This document shows positions 1 to 5,119 of a stretch of DNA of 5,119 bases, piece by piece; position 1 is the stretch's first letter; the number at the start of each line of letters is the position of its first letter. The notes below the pieces were generated by a model. The model was given only the letters and a program-made list of their open reading frames with translations, was not told the origin of the DNA and searched no databases. The position numbers were made by a program, and so were the translations under genes. Where the stretch lies: contig CBFICR010000136.1 in the NCBI GenBank assembly GCA_965661105.1, forward strand, positions 1 through 5,119, given 5' to 3'. This stretch comes from Eutrophocola sp965661105. GTDB taxonomy: Bacteria > Pseudomonadota > Gammaproteobacteria > Pseudomonadales > Pseudohongiellaceae.

Positions 1-1
1 C

Positions 2-754
2 GGACATATTGAATCCTTGTTCAGTGACAGCAGTGCGTCCAATTCACCTCAATTCGGTTTTATTGACGACGTGACCAACGACCAGTATTTCAGCCTTGAA
101 GAATACAGCGATGCATTATGGAACAATGATATTGACAGCATCTATGTCGAGAATGGCTCCGGCTCAACCAATTCGCAAAGCAATAGCGATTTTAAAGTGG
201 GCTGGGGATACTGGGCCACAGGCGCCGATGCCCTGATAGACAACCTCGATGGTGATGCAGCTCCCGATACCGGTGCGGATGCATTTTTATCCAATCCGCT
301 GTATTGGTTATCTGCTGAACCTACCGACATGAACCTGACCGGGGTGTTCTCCTATAGTGGTGTCGCAGCCGGTGACTTCATCGGTATGGACAGTGCAGGC
401 AATGCGATTAACAGTCTGGATATGGGGTTTGATGTGAATTTCGGAGCCGGCTCAAACCATATCTCCAACGGATTCCTGAATGCTGTTACATCAGCAGGTA
501 CCTGGGATGTAACAGACTTTAGCGGCGATGTTTATGGTGCCCGTGCTGTGATGAATGGCATCACCGGTAGTTACAGCTTTGACGATTCTGGCAGCCCGGT
601 ATCAAATGCTATTAATGATGCCAATATTCAGGGAGTCTTTGTGGGTACTGGAGGAAATCATGGTTTTGCTTCCGGCTTCACACTGACTGACGAAACTACA
701 GCACTCAGTGGCGCTGCCTTGATCAATAGCCGCGCCCCGCTGGCTTTGGACTGA
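2..754 (+). CDS. C-terminal part of an acidic, cysteine-free, probably exported protein (5' end outside window)
   Basis: The reading frame is open to the left edge (codons GHIES precede the first TTG at 17), so this is the last 250 residues of a longer protein and TTG is not a start. The visible part is rich in Gly, Ser, Asn and Asp, has no cysteine, and has about 32 Asp/Glu against 3 Lys/Arg, a composition common in secreted or surface proteins of marine bacteria. It shows short alternating hydrophobic/polar segments typical of beta structure, with a WGYW element near residue 65, LTGVFSYSG near 110, and IQGVFVGTGGNHGFASGF near 208. The last element resembles the 'G-x-F-x-G' strand ends of TbpB-like C-terminal beta-barrel modules that also end some large FecR-domain proteins. 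That family link is my inference from pattern only. No sorting signal or membrane helix is visible. It ends at TGA, followed by a terminator, and is convergent with the next gene. Confidence 0.82.
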   Translation, partial: GHIESLFSDSSASNSPQFGFIDDVTNDQYFSLEEYSDALWNNDIDSIYVENGSGSTNSQSNSDFKVGWGYWATGADALIDNLDGDAAPDTGADAFLSNPLYWLSAEPTDMNLTGVFSYSGVAAGDFIGMDSAGNAINSLDMGFDVNFGAGSNHISNGFLNAVTSAGTWDVTDFSGDVYGARAVMNGITGSYSFDDSGSPVSNAINDANIQGVFVGTGGNHGFASGFTLTDETTALSGAALINSRAPLALD

Positions 755-772
755 TCAAGCAGCAGGTTGATT

Positions 773-802
773 AAAAAACCGGTGATCTCTCACCGGTTTT
801 TT
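773..802. terminator. Bidirectional intrinsic terminator between convergent genes
   Basis: A perfect 7-bp GC-rich stem (CCGGTGA at 779-785 with TCACCGG at 790-796) closes a TCTC loop. It is flanked by six A (773-778) and eight T (797-804). On the plus strand the hairpin ends in a T-run for the gene ending at 754; on the minus strand the A-run becomes a U-run for the gene ending at 819. The position between two convergent stop codons fits a shared rho-independent terminator. Confidence 0.93.
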
Positions 803-818
803 TTGCCTGCATCTTTTA

Positions 819-3113
819 TCAAAACCTGAATGTGTAATTAAACCGCAGCGACAAATCCGCAATGGTGGATTCAAAGCTGTTGTCCTTATCGGTATCAATC
901 AAGCCCCAGTTCAACACCAGGAACGCCTGCTGTCCCGCTTTGGGAATCCAGTGCAGGCGACTGTTGATACCCATGTTTTCTGACACGTTGTCATACTGGA
1001 TCAGGTTGTTCCAGGACAGGGTGGACGAGAACGCATACTGGGAATTCAGTCCAAACAGCCTGACGGTGAAATTACCTTCCGGCAGTTCAATGCGGTTTTC
1101 GGTGAAATTAAAAGTCAGGGCGAAATTACGATTCGGACGCCAGGTGACAAAGCCGTTCTTGCTGAAGCGATTGCCGTTGTAAAACTCCCCGCCCTGAAAA
1201 AACAGATTACCCGACCAGCGTCGGTGACCGCCAAACTGGAAACCGAGAAAGCCTTCGTCCCAGGTGTATTTGCCAGCGGGAATGGTGACGTTACGCGAGC
1301 CGTCCGAGGCACGATAAATCACAAAATTACTGCGCAGGTTTTCCTGGAAACGGATCCAGCGCCCGAAGTAACCATCATTGGTATTGGTAAAGGTAGAGAC
1401 ACGGATACCGAAGTTGGCATTGTTGAGACTGCCATCATCAAGGTTGTTGGCGCGGTAACCATCGAACACCGCCAGCACGGAACGGTGAAACGCTCCGGGC
1501 TCTAAAAAGTGGCGATAGCCGAAATTCAGGTGATGATCTTCAATGCCGCTGGCGTTCACATACCCTACCGCCGGATTGAAGTTTTCCTCCACCCGTTTGT
1601 ATTGATACAAGCCCTGCCAGCGCTGGGCATTGGGTAAAAAGAAATTGGCACCATAGGAGGCATTGTCGCGGTTGGCGATACCTTCGCTTTCGGTTTCCTG
1701 ATAGAAGCTGGAAAACTCCACCGTGTTGCCGTAAAACGCGGTGTTGCGATAGCGGATATCGGTACCTACAAGCGTATTGTCTTCGTTGCCCTGGGGATTG
1801 CCATCGGTCACGATGGCGCCGACCTGGGTACGTGAGCCCACATTCAATACCGTCCTGCCGACAAAGATATTCTGGGCATCAATGGTGTCGGTTTCATCCT
1901 GATTGATCAGCAGTGAGCCCACGTTCCAGTCGCCAACGCGGCCGCTGAGCTTAACCCCGCCCACCAGATCAATAATCTGGCCATCGGGTCCCAGGCCAAT
2001 CTTGCGCGAGAAAAACGGTCGCGCGTTCTGCCGGGCCGGATTGGAGGCCGCCGGTGATCCCGTTCCCGAGACAGCATTAAAGCCGCCGGAGCCGATCTGG
2101 CCGAACTCGAAAATATCCACATCACGCAGGAAGAAATCACGACGCTCAGGGAAAAACAGGTTAAAGCGGGTCAGGTTCACCTGCCGGTCATCCACTTCGA
2201 CTGCAGAAAAGTCAGTGTTCAGGGTCAGCGAGGCGTTGAGCTGGGGAGTGACTTTATAGAACACATCGAGCTGCGGTTCATAGTGATTTTCCTCAAAGCC
2301 GCCCGGGCCAAACTTGCGGTTACGACGCATGGTCATTGAGGGCACTACATCCAGCCCTACGCCCTGGCGCAGTCCTTCCAGGCCAGTGGCGGTTCCCGAG
2401 GTACTGGGATTGATTTCGCGGTTGTAGGACATCCAGGCGATGTTCTCGTTAGCGCCACGGCGAATGCGGTTGAAGTTGATGCCCCAGACGCTGGAACCGG
2501 GATTAAATGACAGCGACTGGAACGGAATACGAATCTCTGCGGTCCAGCCTTGCGCATGGCGCTGCGCCCTGACTTCCCAGATACCCTGCCAGTTACCCTC
2601 TACCTCGATGATATTCTGAAACAGGCCTTCCCAGCGCACACCATTGGGATTCACCTCAAAGCGATAGCCATTGCGACGATCAAGGTAGGGGTCAAGAATC
2701 ACCGCAAACACATCGTCGCCATCCAGGGACTGCCCCTGCCGCAGAACGCGGTCCACAATCGCATCCGGATTACTCTCGATCATCACCGCGCCGATATAAA
2801 GCGCATCTTCGGAATAAAACACCCGCACCTGAGTCGGTTCTGACGGGGTCACATATTCCTCGGGAAACACCTGGTGCAGATCTTCGATGAGCACCGCACG
2901 CGACCAGACACTTTCATCCAGCTCACCATCAATACTGACCTCACCGGACAGCACAGGAATCTCTATGGATTTGATCGCACTATTCTGTGTTTGAGCCGCA
3001 GACTGCGCCAGCAAGGAAACCGGCAGCAAGCCCAGACAGGCAACTGACAGGCATGAGAAAGCCCAAAGGAAAAATGTCCTGTGACACCAGGACCCGAATT
3101 TTACTACCGACAC
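819..3113 (-). CDS. Outer-membrane DUF5916 protein with CBM9-like N-terminal domain
   Basis: The product is a 764-residue envelope protein of unknown substrate. Residues 1-36/40 form a signal peptide: basic start, long hydrophobic core (FFLWAFSCLSVACLGLLPV), then cleavage near LLA-Q or SAA-Q. Residues about 50-235 match the CBM9-like fold found in front of DUF5916: IDGELDESVW at 61-70, FYSEDALYIGA at 100-109, and DDVFAVILDPYLDRRNGY ending at 150. From about 250 the DUF5916 part begins, with TDFSAVEVDDRQVNLTRFNL at 300-319 followed by FFPERRDFFLR, the family's most recognisable block. The remainder is repeated amphipathic strands rich in aromatic residues, ending NYTFRF; a terminal Phe is a typical assembly signal for outer-membrane barrels. 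The length suits the family. GTG at 3113 is chosen because an in-frame TAG lies 27 bases upstream with no other start between, and a strong Shine-Dalgarno precedes it. The product may bind or pass a sugar-like or other ligand, but function is not established. It is transcribed alone. Confidence 0.93.
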   Translation of the reverse strand: MSVVKFGSWCHRTFFLWAFSCLSVACLGLLPVSLLAQSAAQTQNSAIKSIEIPVLSGEVSIDGELDESVWSRAVLIEDLHQVFPEEYVTPSEPTQVRVFYSEDALYIGAVMIESNPDAIVDRVLRQGQSLDGDDVFAVILDPYLDRRNGYRFEVNPNGVRWEGLFQNIIEVEGNWQGIWEVRAQRHAQGWTAEIRIPFQSLSFNPGSSVWGINFNRIRRGANENIAWMSYNREINPSTSGTATGLEGLRQGVGLDVVPSMTMRRNRKFGPGGFEENHYEPQLDVFYKVTPQLNASLTLNTDFSAVEVDDRQVNLTRFNLFFPERRDFFLRDVDIFEFGQIGSGGFNAVSGTGSPAASNPARQNARPFFSRKIGLGPDGQIIDLVGGVKLSGRVGDWNVGSLLINQDETDTIDAQNIFVGRTVLNVGSRTQVGAIVTDGNPQGNEDNTLVGTDIRYRNTAFYGNTVEFSSFYQETESEGIANRDNASYGANFFLPNAQRWQGLYQYKRVEENFNPAVGYVNASGIEDHHLNFGYRHFLEPGAFHRSVLAVFDGYRANNLDDGSLNNANFGIRVSTFTNTNDGYFGRWIRFQENLRSNFVIYRASDGSRNVTIPAGKYTWDEGFLGFQFGGHRRWSGNLFFQGGEFYNGNRFSKNGFVTWRPNRNFALTFNFTENRIELPEGNFTVRLFGLNSQYAFSSTLSWNNLIQYDNVSENMGINSRLHWIPKAGQQAFLVLNWGLIDTDKDNSFESTIADLSLRFNYTFRF

Positions 3114-3120
3114 AACGACT

Positions 3121-3127
3121 CTCCCCC
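3121..3127 (-). promoter_or_regulatory. Ribosome binding site for the DUF5916 gene
   Basis: On the minus strand this reads GGGGGAG, seven bases before the GTG start. It is a strong Shine-Dalgarno match and supports GTG rather than a downstream start as the initiation codon. Confidence 0.75.
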
Positions 3128-3142
3128 ACCCACGAAAGCGCT

Positions 3143-3148
3143 ATTGTA
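3143..3148 (-). promoter_or_regulatory. Possible -10 box for the DUF5916 gene
   Basis: On the minus strand this reads TACAAT (5 of 6 to TATAAT), set in an AT-rich stretch and about 30 bases before the GTG start, which would give a short leader. No good -35 hexamer sits 16-18 bases upstream (AATTTC or similar), so the assignment is tentative and may need an activator. A 10-bp palindrome, GAAAATTTTC, at 3173-3182 lies just upstream of the expected -35 and could be a binding site, though such short AT palindromes are common by chance. Confidence 0.3.
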
Positions 3149-3228
3149 CCCAATATAATGCGCAAGAAATTCGAAAATTTTCACCGCCCGCTTTTTCCTT
3201 TCCCGCCTGTCTCTTGCAGCCGACCACA

Positions 3229-3268
3229 GTTGTAGGTCGAAAAAGCACAGCGCCTTCCGACATGGCGC
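3229..3268 (-). repeat. REP-like palindrome, type 2 (copy D)
   Basis: This copy starts with GTTGTAGGTCG and contains GCGCCTTCCGACAT. Read on the minus strand it has the REP layout: a stem opening with GTCGG, then a tail GACCTAC. The outer stem has one mismatch (GTCGA against TCCGAC), so it is slightly decayed relative to copy E, which starts exactly 220 bases further on. It pairs in inverted orientation with copy A, 32 bases away, as in a bacterial interspersed mosaic element (BIME). Confidence 0.75.
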
Positions 3269-3300
3269 ATCCAAAATGCGCAATCAACTTGTCCACACAC

Positions 3301-3334
3301 GTCGGATGCGGCCTGCGGCCTTATCCGACCTACA
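3301..3334 (+). repeat. REP-like palindrome, type 1 (copy A)
   Basis: GTCGGATGCGGCC, then TGC, then GGCCTTATCCGACCTACA. Outer arms GTCGGAT/ATCCGAC and inner GGCC/GGCC form an imperfect hairpin followed by the CCTACA tail. This layout matches the enterobacterial REP consensus (GCCGGATG...TTATCCGGCCTAC). It is the plus-strand partner of copy D. Confidence 0.85.
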
Positions 3335-3448
3335 CCATATCCCCCATCATTCTTCAAACATCCGTCAGGATTCAAACCCAATACCAAAACCACCAACCTT
3401 CCTCTTGCATCCTGTCTCTCACCTCTGTTTATCTTGCAGGCAACACCT

Positions 3449-3487
3449 GTTGTAGGTCGGAAAAGCGCGCGCCTTCCGACATAGCGC
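3449..3487 (-). repeat. REP-like palindrome, type 2 (copy E)
   Basis: GTTGTAGGTCGG, then AAAAGCGCGCGCC, then TTCCGACATAGCGC. The outer arms GTCGGAA (3456-3462) and TTCCGAC (3474-3480) pair perfectly, with a GC-alternating core. It is preceded, as copy D is, by a CTTGCAG-containing pyrimidine-rich stretch, so the two copies are part of a larger duplicated module. It pairs with copy B, with the P1 palindrome between them. Confidence 0.78.
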
Positions 3488-3503
3488 CCACGGGGTGTTC
3501 AAC

Positions 3504-3552
3504 AATAAAGGGGACGGAGGGATTTAAAATAAATCCCTCCGTCCCCTTTATT
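3504..3552. repeat. Perfect palindrome P1 (23-bp arms, AAA loop)
   Basis: The left arm 3504-3526 starts AATAAAGGGGACGGAGGG, and the right arm 3530-3552 is its exact reverse complement; the loop is AAA (3527-3529). A 53-base block including flanks (3502-3554) recurs at 5011-5063 with only two differences, both in the stem. The stem is far too long and exact for chance. The gene-free setting, recurrence and REP neighbours suggest a miniature non-autonomous element. The CCCCTTTATTT tail means it could also act as a terminator or attenuator ahead of umuC. Confidence 0.95.
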
Positions 3553-3573
3553 TCGTCGTCCCCTTTATTTCGT
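3540..3573 (+). repeat. 17-bp tandem duplication of the P1 right-arm end
   Basis: CGTCCCCTTTATTTCGT occurs at 3540-3556 and again, without a gap, at 3557-3573. The first copy includes the last 13 bases of the P1 right arm. The P2 copy lacks this duplication, so it arose at this locus or belongs to a partial second element. Confidence 0.9.
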
Positions 3574-3581
3574 CCAAAAAC

Positions 3582-3616
3582 GTCGGATGGTGGCCTGCGG
3601 CCTTATCCGACCTACA
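3582..3616 (+). repeat. REP-like palindrome, type 1 (copy B)
   Basis: GTCGGATGGTGGCC, then TGC, then GGCCTTATCCGACCTACA. It is identical to copy A apart from a GGT/C difference near the left arm. It also forms, with copy C beyond umuC, an inverted repeat matching at 32 of 35 positions. Confidence 0.85.
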
Positions 3617-3648
3617 CAGTTCTCCTCCGCGCTTACCGGCACCGCCCA

Positions 3649-3740
3649 CTTTTATCCTTTATCTTTTTTCCTTTATCCTTTTTTGTTCTTTCCTGCTTGC
3701 CTCCTGCCTCTTGCCTCTTGTATCTTCTCTTCCCCCCTCC
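3649..3740 (+). other. Pyrimidine-rich tract with heptamer repeats upstream of umuC
   Basis: In these 92 bases, 82 are C or T. The first half repeats TTTATCC/TTTTTTCC-like units. The second half is a degenerate heptamer array at 3696-3723: CTTGCCT, CCTGCCT, CTTGCCT, CTTGTAT. Shorter related stretches precede REP copies D (about 3185-3219) and E (about 3396-3440), so the tract looks like part of the repeated module and not a umuC-specific signal. It ends 24 bases before the umuC start. Confidence 0.7.
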
Positions 3741-3764
3741 AGAATTTTGTGAGCACCTTTTTTC

Positions 3765-5009
3765 ATGTTTGCGCTAGTCGACTGCAACACGTTTTACGCC
3801 AGCTGCGAGGCCGTTTTCAACCCGGCGGTGCGCGGCAAGCCGGTGGTCGTGCTGTCCAACAATGACGGCTGCATCATCGCGCGCAACGCCGAAGCCAAGG
3901 CGCTGGGCATTCCAGGCATGCTGCCCTTCTTTCAGGTACGAAAGCAGGTGGAAGAAGCTGGCTGCCATATCTTTTCCAGCAACTATGAACTCTATGGCGA
4001 TCTTTCCGCCCGGGTGATGAAACTGATGGAACCTTATGCCACCGAAATGGAAGTCTATTCCATCGACGAAGCTTTCCTGCGTCTGCACTGCAAGGATTAC
4101 CAGGTTCACGGCAAGGCCATCAAGGACATGCTGTGGCAGCAGGTGCGCATGCCGGTATGCGTGGGGATTGCCCCCACCAAAACGCTGGCCAAACTGGCCA
4201 ATCATGCGGCGAAAAAAATCCCCCGTTTAAAGGGAGTTTGCGTACTGGACAAGCCCGAGAAATGGGAATGGTTGCTGGCGCGCATTCCCCTGGATTCGGT
4301 GTGGGGCATTGGCGCACGCCTTAAAAAACGTCTTAACGAGATGGGTATTTATAATGCCCTGGAACTGGCGCACAGTGATGCCAAATGGTTACGGCGACGC
4401 TTCAGTGTGGTGCTGGAAAAAACCATTCGCGAGCTCAATGGCGAACCCTGTATGGATCTGGAACTGGAGCCGGAACCGAAAAAGGAAATCATCTGTTCGC
4501 GCAGTTTCAGCTACAAGATCACCGAGCTTCATGAACTGCAGCAGGCGGTCAGTCTGTATGCCTCGCGGGCCTGTGAAAAGATGCGCCGGCAAAAGGGCCT
4601 CACTGCCAACCTGTGGGTCTACCTGGAAAGCTTTCAGGAGAGGGAACGTTTTTATCGCCACCGCTTTGTGAAACTGCCCTGTCTTACCAACGACACGCGC
4701 CTCATTGCCCAGGCTGGCGCGGACGCCATCGCTGAAATTTTCAGACCCGGTCTGCGCTACAAAAAATGCGGCATTGGTTTGCTGGATCTGTGCACAAAGA
4801 AATACGAACAACTGGATTTTTATGCCCCCCAACAATCAGAAAAATCCCGCACCCTGATGAAAACGGTGGATCGCATCAACGAACGCTATGGCAAGTACAG
4901 CGTGCAGTTAGCCAACACCGGCATCCAGCCAAAATGGATCATGAGCCGCAACTTCAAATCCCCCGCCTACACCACGCGCTGGGCGGATATCCCCGTAGTA
5001 AGATGCTGA
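3765..5009 (+). CDS. umuC: UmuC, catalytic subunit of error-prone DNA polymerase V
   Basis: This is a Y-family translesion polymerase; in E. coli it works with UmuD'2 and RecA to copy damaged DNA during the SOS response. At 414 residues it is close to E. coli UmuC (422). The start MFALVDCNTFYASCE aligns with the E. coli N-terminus and fixes the ATG. Catalytic acids are D6 and D101-E102 (in YSIDEAF), and Y11 is the steric-gate position. Fingers motif SNNDGCIIARNAEAKALGIP (31-50), SSNYELYGD (71-79), GIAPTKTLAKLANHAAKK (134-151), helix-hairpin-helix VWGIGARLKKRLNEMGI (179-195), and the little finger from about 240 (EIICSRSF) are all present. QLDFY at 349-353 sits where E. coli has the beta-clamp motif QLNLF. 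Residues 359-414 are the DUF4113 tail (YTTRWAD). The ribosome site is weak (GTGAG about 11 bases upstream). No umuD precedes it and I see no CTG-N10-CAG LexA box upstream. It appears intact. Confidence 0.97.
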   Translation: MFALVDCNTFYASCEAVFNPAVRGKPVVVLSNNDGCIIARNAEAKALGIPGMLPFFQVRKQVEEAGCHIFSSNYELYGDLSARVMKLMEPYATEMEVYSIDEAFLRLHCKDYQVHGKAIKDMLWQQVRMPVCVGIAPTKTLAKLANHAAKKIPRLKGVCVLDKPEKWEWLLARIPLDSVWGIGARLKKRLNEMGIYNALELAHSDAKWLRRRFSVVLEKTIRELNGEPCMDLELEPEPKKEIICSRSFSYKITELHELQQAVSLYASRACEKMRRQKGLTANLWVYLESFQERERFYRHRFVKLPCLTNDTRLIAQAGADAIAEIFRPGLRYKKCGIGLLDLCTKKYEQLDFYAPQQSEKSRTLMKTVDRINERYGKYSVQLANTGIQPKWIMSRNFKSPAYTTRWADIPVVRC

Positions 5010-5012
5010 CAC

Positions 5013-5061
5013 AATAAAGGGGTCGGAGGGATTTAAAATAAATCCCTCCGACCCCTTTATT
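5013..5061. repeat. Perfect palindrome P2, second copy of P1, directly after umuC
   Basis: Arms 5013-5035 (starting AATAAAGGGGTCGGAGGG) and 5039-5061 are exact reverse complements around an AAA loop. It differs from P1 at arm position 11 only: T5023 pairs A5051 here, where P1 has A3514 pairing T3542. It starts three bases after the umuC stop codon and its right arm ends CCCCTTTATTT, so it very likely also works as the umuC transcription terminator, in either direction. Confidence 0.95.
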
Positions 5062-5083
5062 TCAAATCTCAAGATTCAAGCGA

Positions 5084-5118
5084 TGTAGGTCGGATAAGGC
5101 CGCAGGCCGGCAGCCGAC
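5084..5118 (-). repeat. REP-like palindrome, type 1 (copy C), at the window edge
   Basis: TGTAGGTCGGATAAGGCC, then GCA, then GGCCGGCAGCCGAC; the minus strand reads as copies A and B. It lies 22 bases after P2 and in opposite orientation to copy B. A further inverted partner, as for the other pairs, would lie beyond the window and cannot be seen. Confidence 0.82.
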
Positions 5119-5119
5119 G

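Noticed and set aside
17..19. TTG as start codon of the first gene
   Set aside because: The frame is open to the window edge (GHIES before it), there is no ribosome site, and the protein lacks any signal peptide at this point; the true start is upstream of the window.
3036..3050. Lipoprotein signal (LSVAC) in the DUF5916 signal peptide
   Set aside because: The residue at -3 is Ser where Leu is expected, the hydrophobic core runs on past the cysteine, and the protein is a predicted outer-membrane barrel with ordinary cleavage sites further on.
3425..3439. LexA-box-like CTGTTTATCTTGCAG
   Set aside because: The spacing between CTG and CAG is 9, where the gammaproteobacterial operator needs 10, and there is no AT-rich palindromic centre. 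It is 325 bases from umuC with P1 between.
3229..3616. CRISPR-like array from the recurring GTAGGTCGG units
   Set aside because: The copies alternate in orientation, have unequal spacing and carry internal palindromes with a CCTAC tail: they are REP elements, and no cas gene is present.
3697..3726. Possible umuC promoter TTGCCT-N18-TATCTT
   Set aside because: Each hexamer matches only 4 of 6 positions, and the site lies inside a CTTGCCT heptamer array, which generates such matches by repetition; not enough for a feature.
3214..3777. Plus-strand reading frame of 187 codons across the intergenic region
   Set aside because: It translates the REP copies (the peptide GLRPYPTYT appears twice), P1 and the pyrimidine tract, and overlaps the umuC start. 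This is a typical repeat-derived false gene.
3774..4205. Minus-strand reading frame opposite umuC
   Set aside because: It lies fully inside the strongly conserved umuC frame and shows no recognisable domain; antisense frames like this are common in codon-biased genes.

Overview
The window looks like a chromosomal segment from a Gram-negative gammaproteobacterium, probably marine or aquatic. The evidence is an outer-membrane DUF5916-type beta-barrel protein, a UmuC close in architecture to the E. coli protein, enterobacterial-style REP palindromes, and a very acidic exported-looking protein. Assignment below class level is not supported by what can be read here.

Layout. (1) Positions 2-754 (+) hold the 3' part of a gene whose start lies outside the window; its product is acidic, glycine/serine/asparagine-rich and cysteine-free. 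(2) Positions 773-802 form a hairpin with T/A tails that can terminate both this gene and the convergent one. (3) Positions 819-3113 (-) encode a 764-residue protein with a signal peptide, a CBM9-like N-terminal domain and a DUF5916 barrel. It has a GTG start, a strong ribosome binding site and a possible -10 box. (4) Positions 3114-3764 contain no credible gene but are densely structured: five-part repeat architecture with four REP-like palindromes in two inverted pairs, a perfect 23-bp-arm palindrome (P1) inside the second pair, a 17-bp tandem duplication of one arm end, and pyrimidine-rich tracts. (5) Positions 3765-5009 (+) encode an intact UmuC (DNA polymerase V catalytic subunit), with no umuD beside it. 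(6) Positions 5010-5119 hold a second copy of the palindrome (P2), three bases after the umuC stop, then a fifth REP in inverted orientation that reaches the window end.

How the parts relate. The three genes show no shared pathway and are not an operon. The most notable signal is the repeat structure: the same palindrome and the same REP type occur on both sides of umuC. The two palindrome copies differ only by an A-T to T-A swap that affects both arms and so preserves the hairpin. This suggests selection on, or copying of, the folded form. No complete new defence or mobile system is visible. The repeats look like miniature non-autonomous elements, and no transposase is present in the window.
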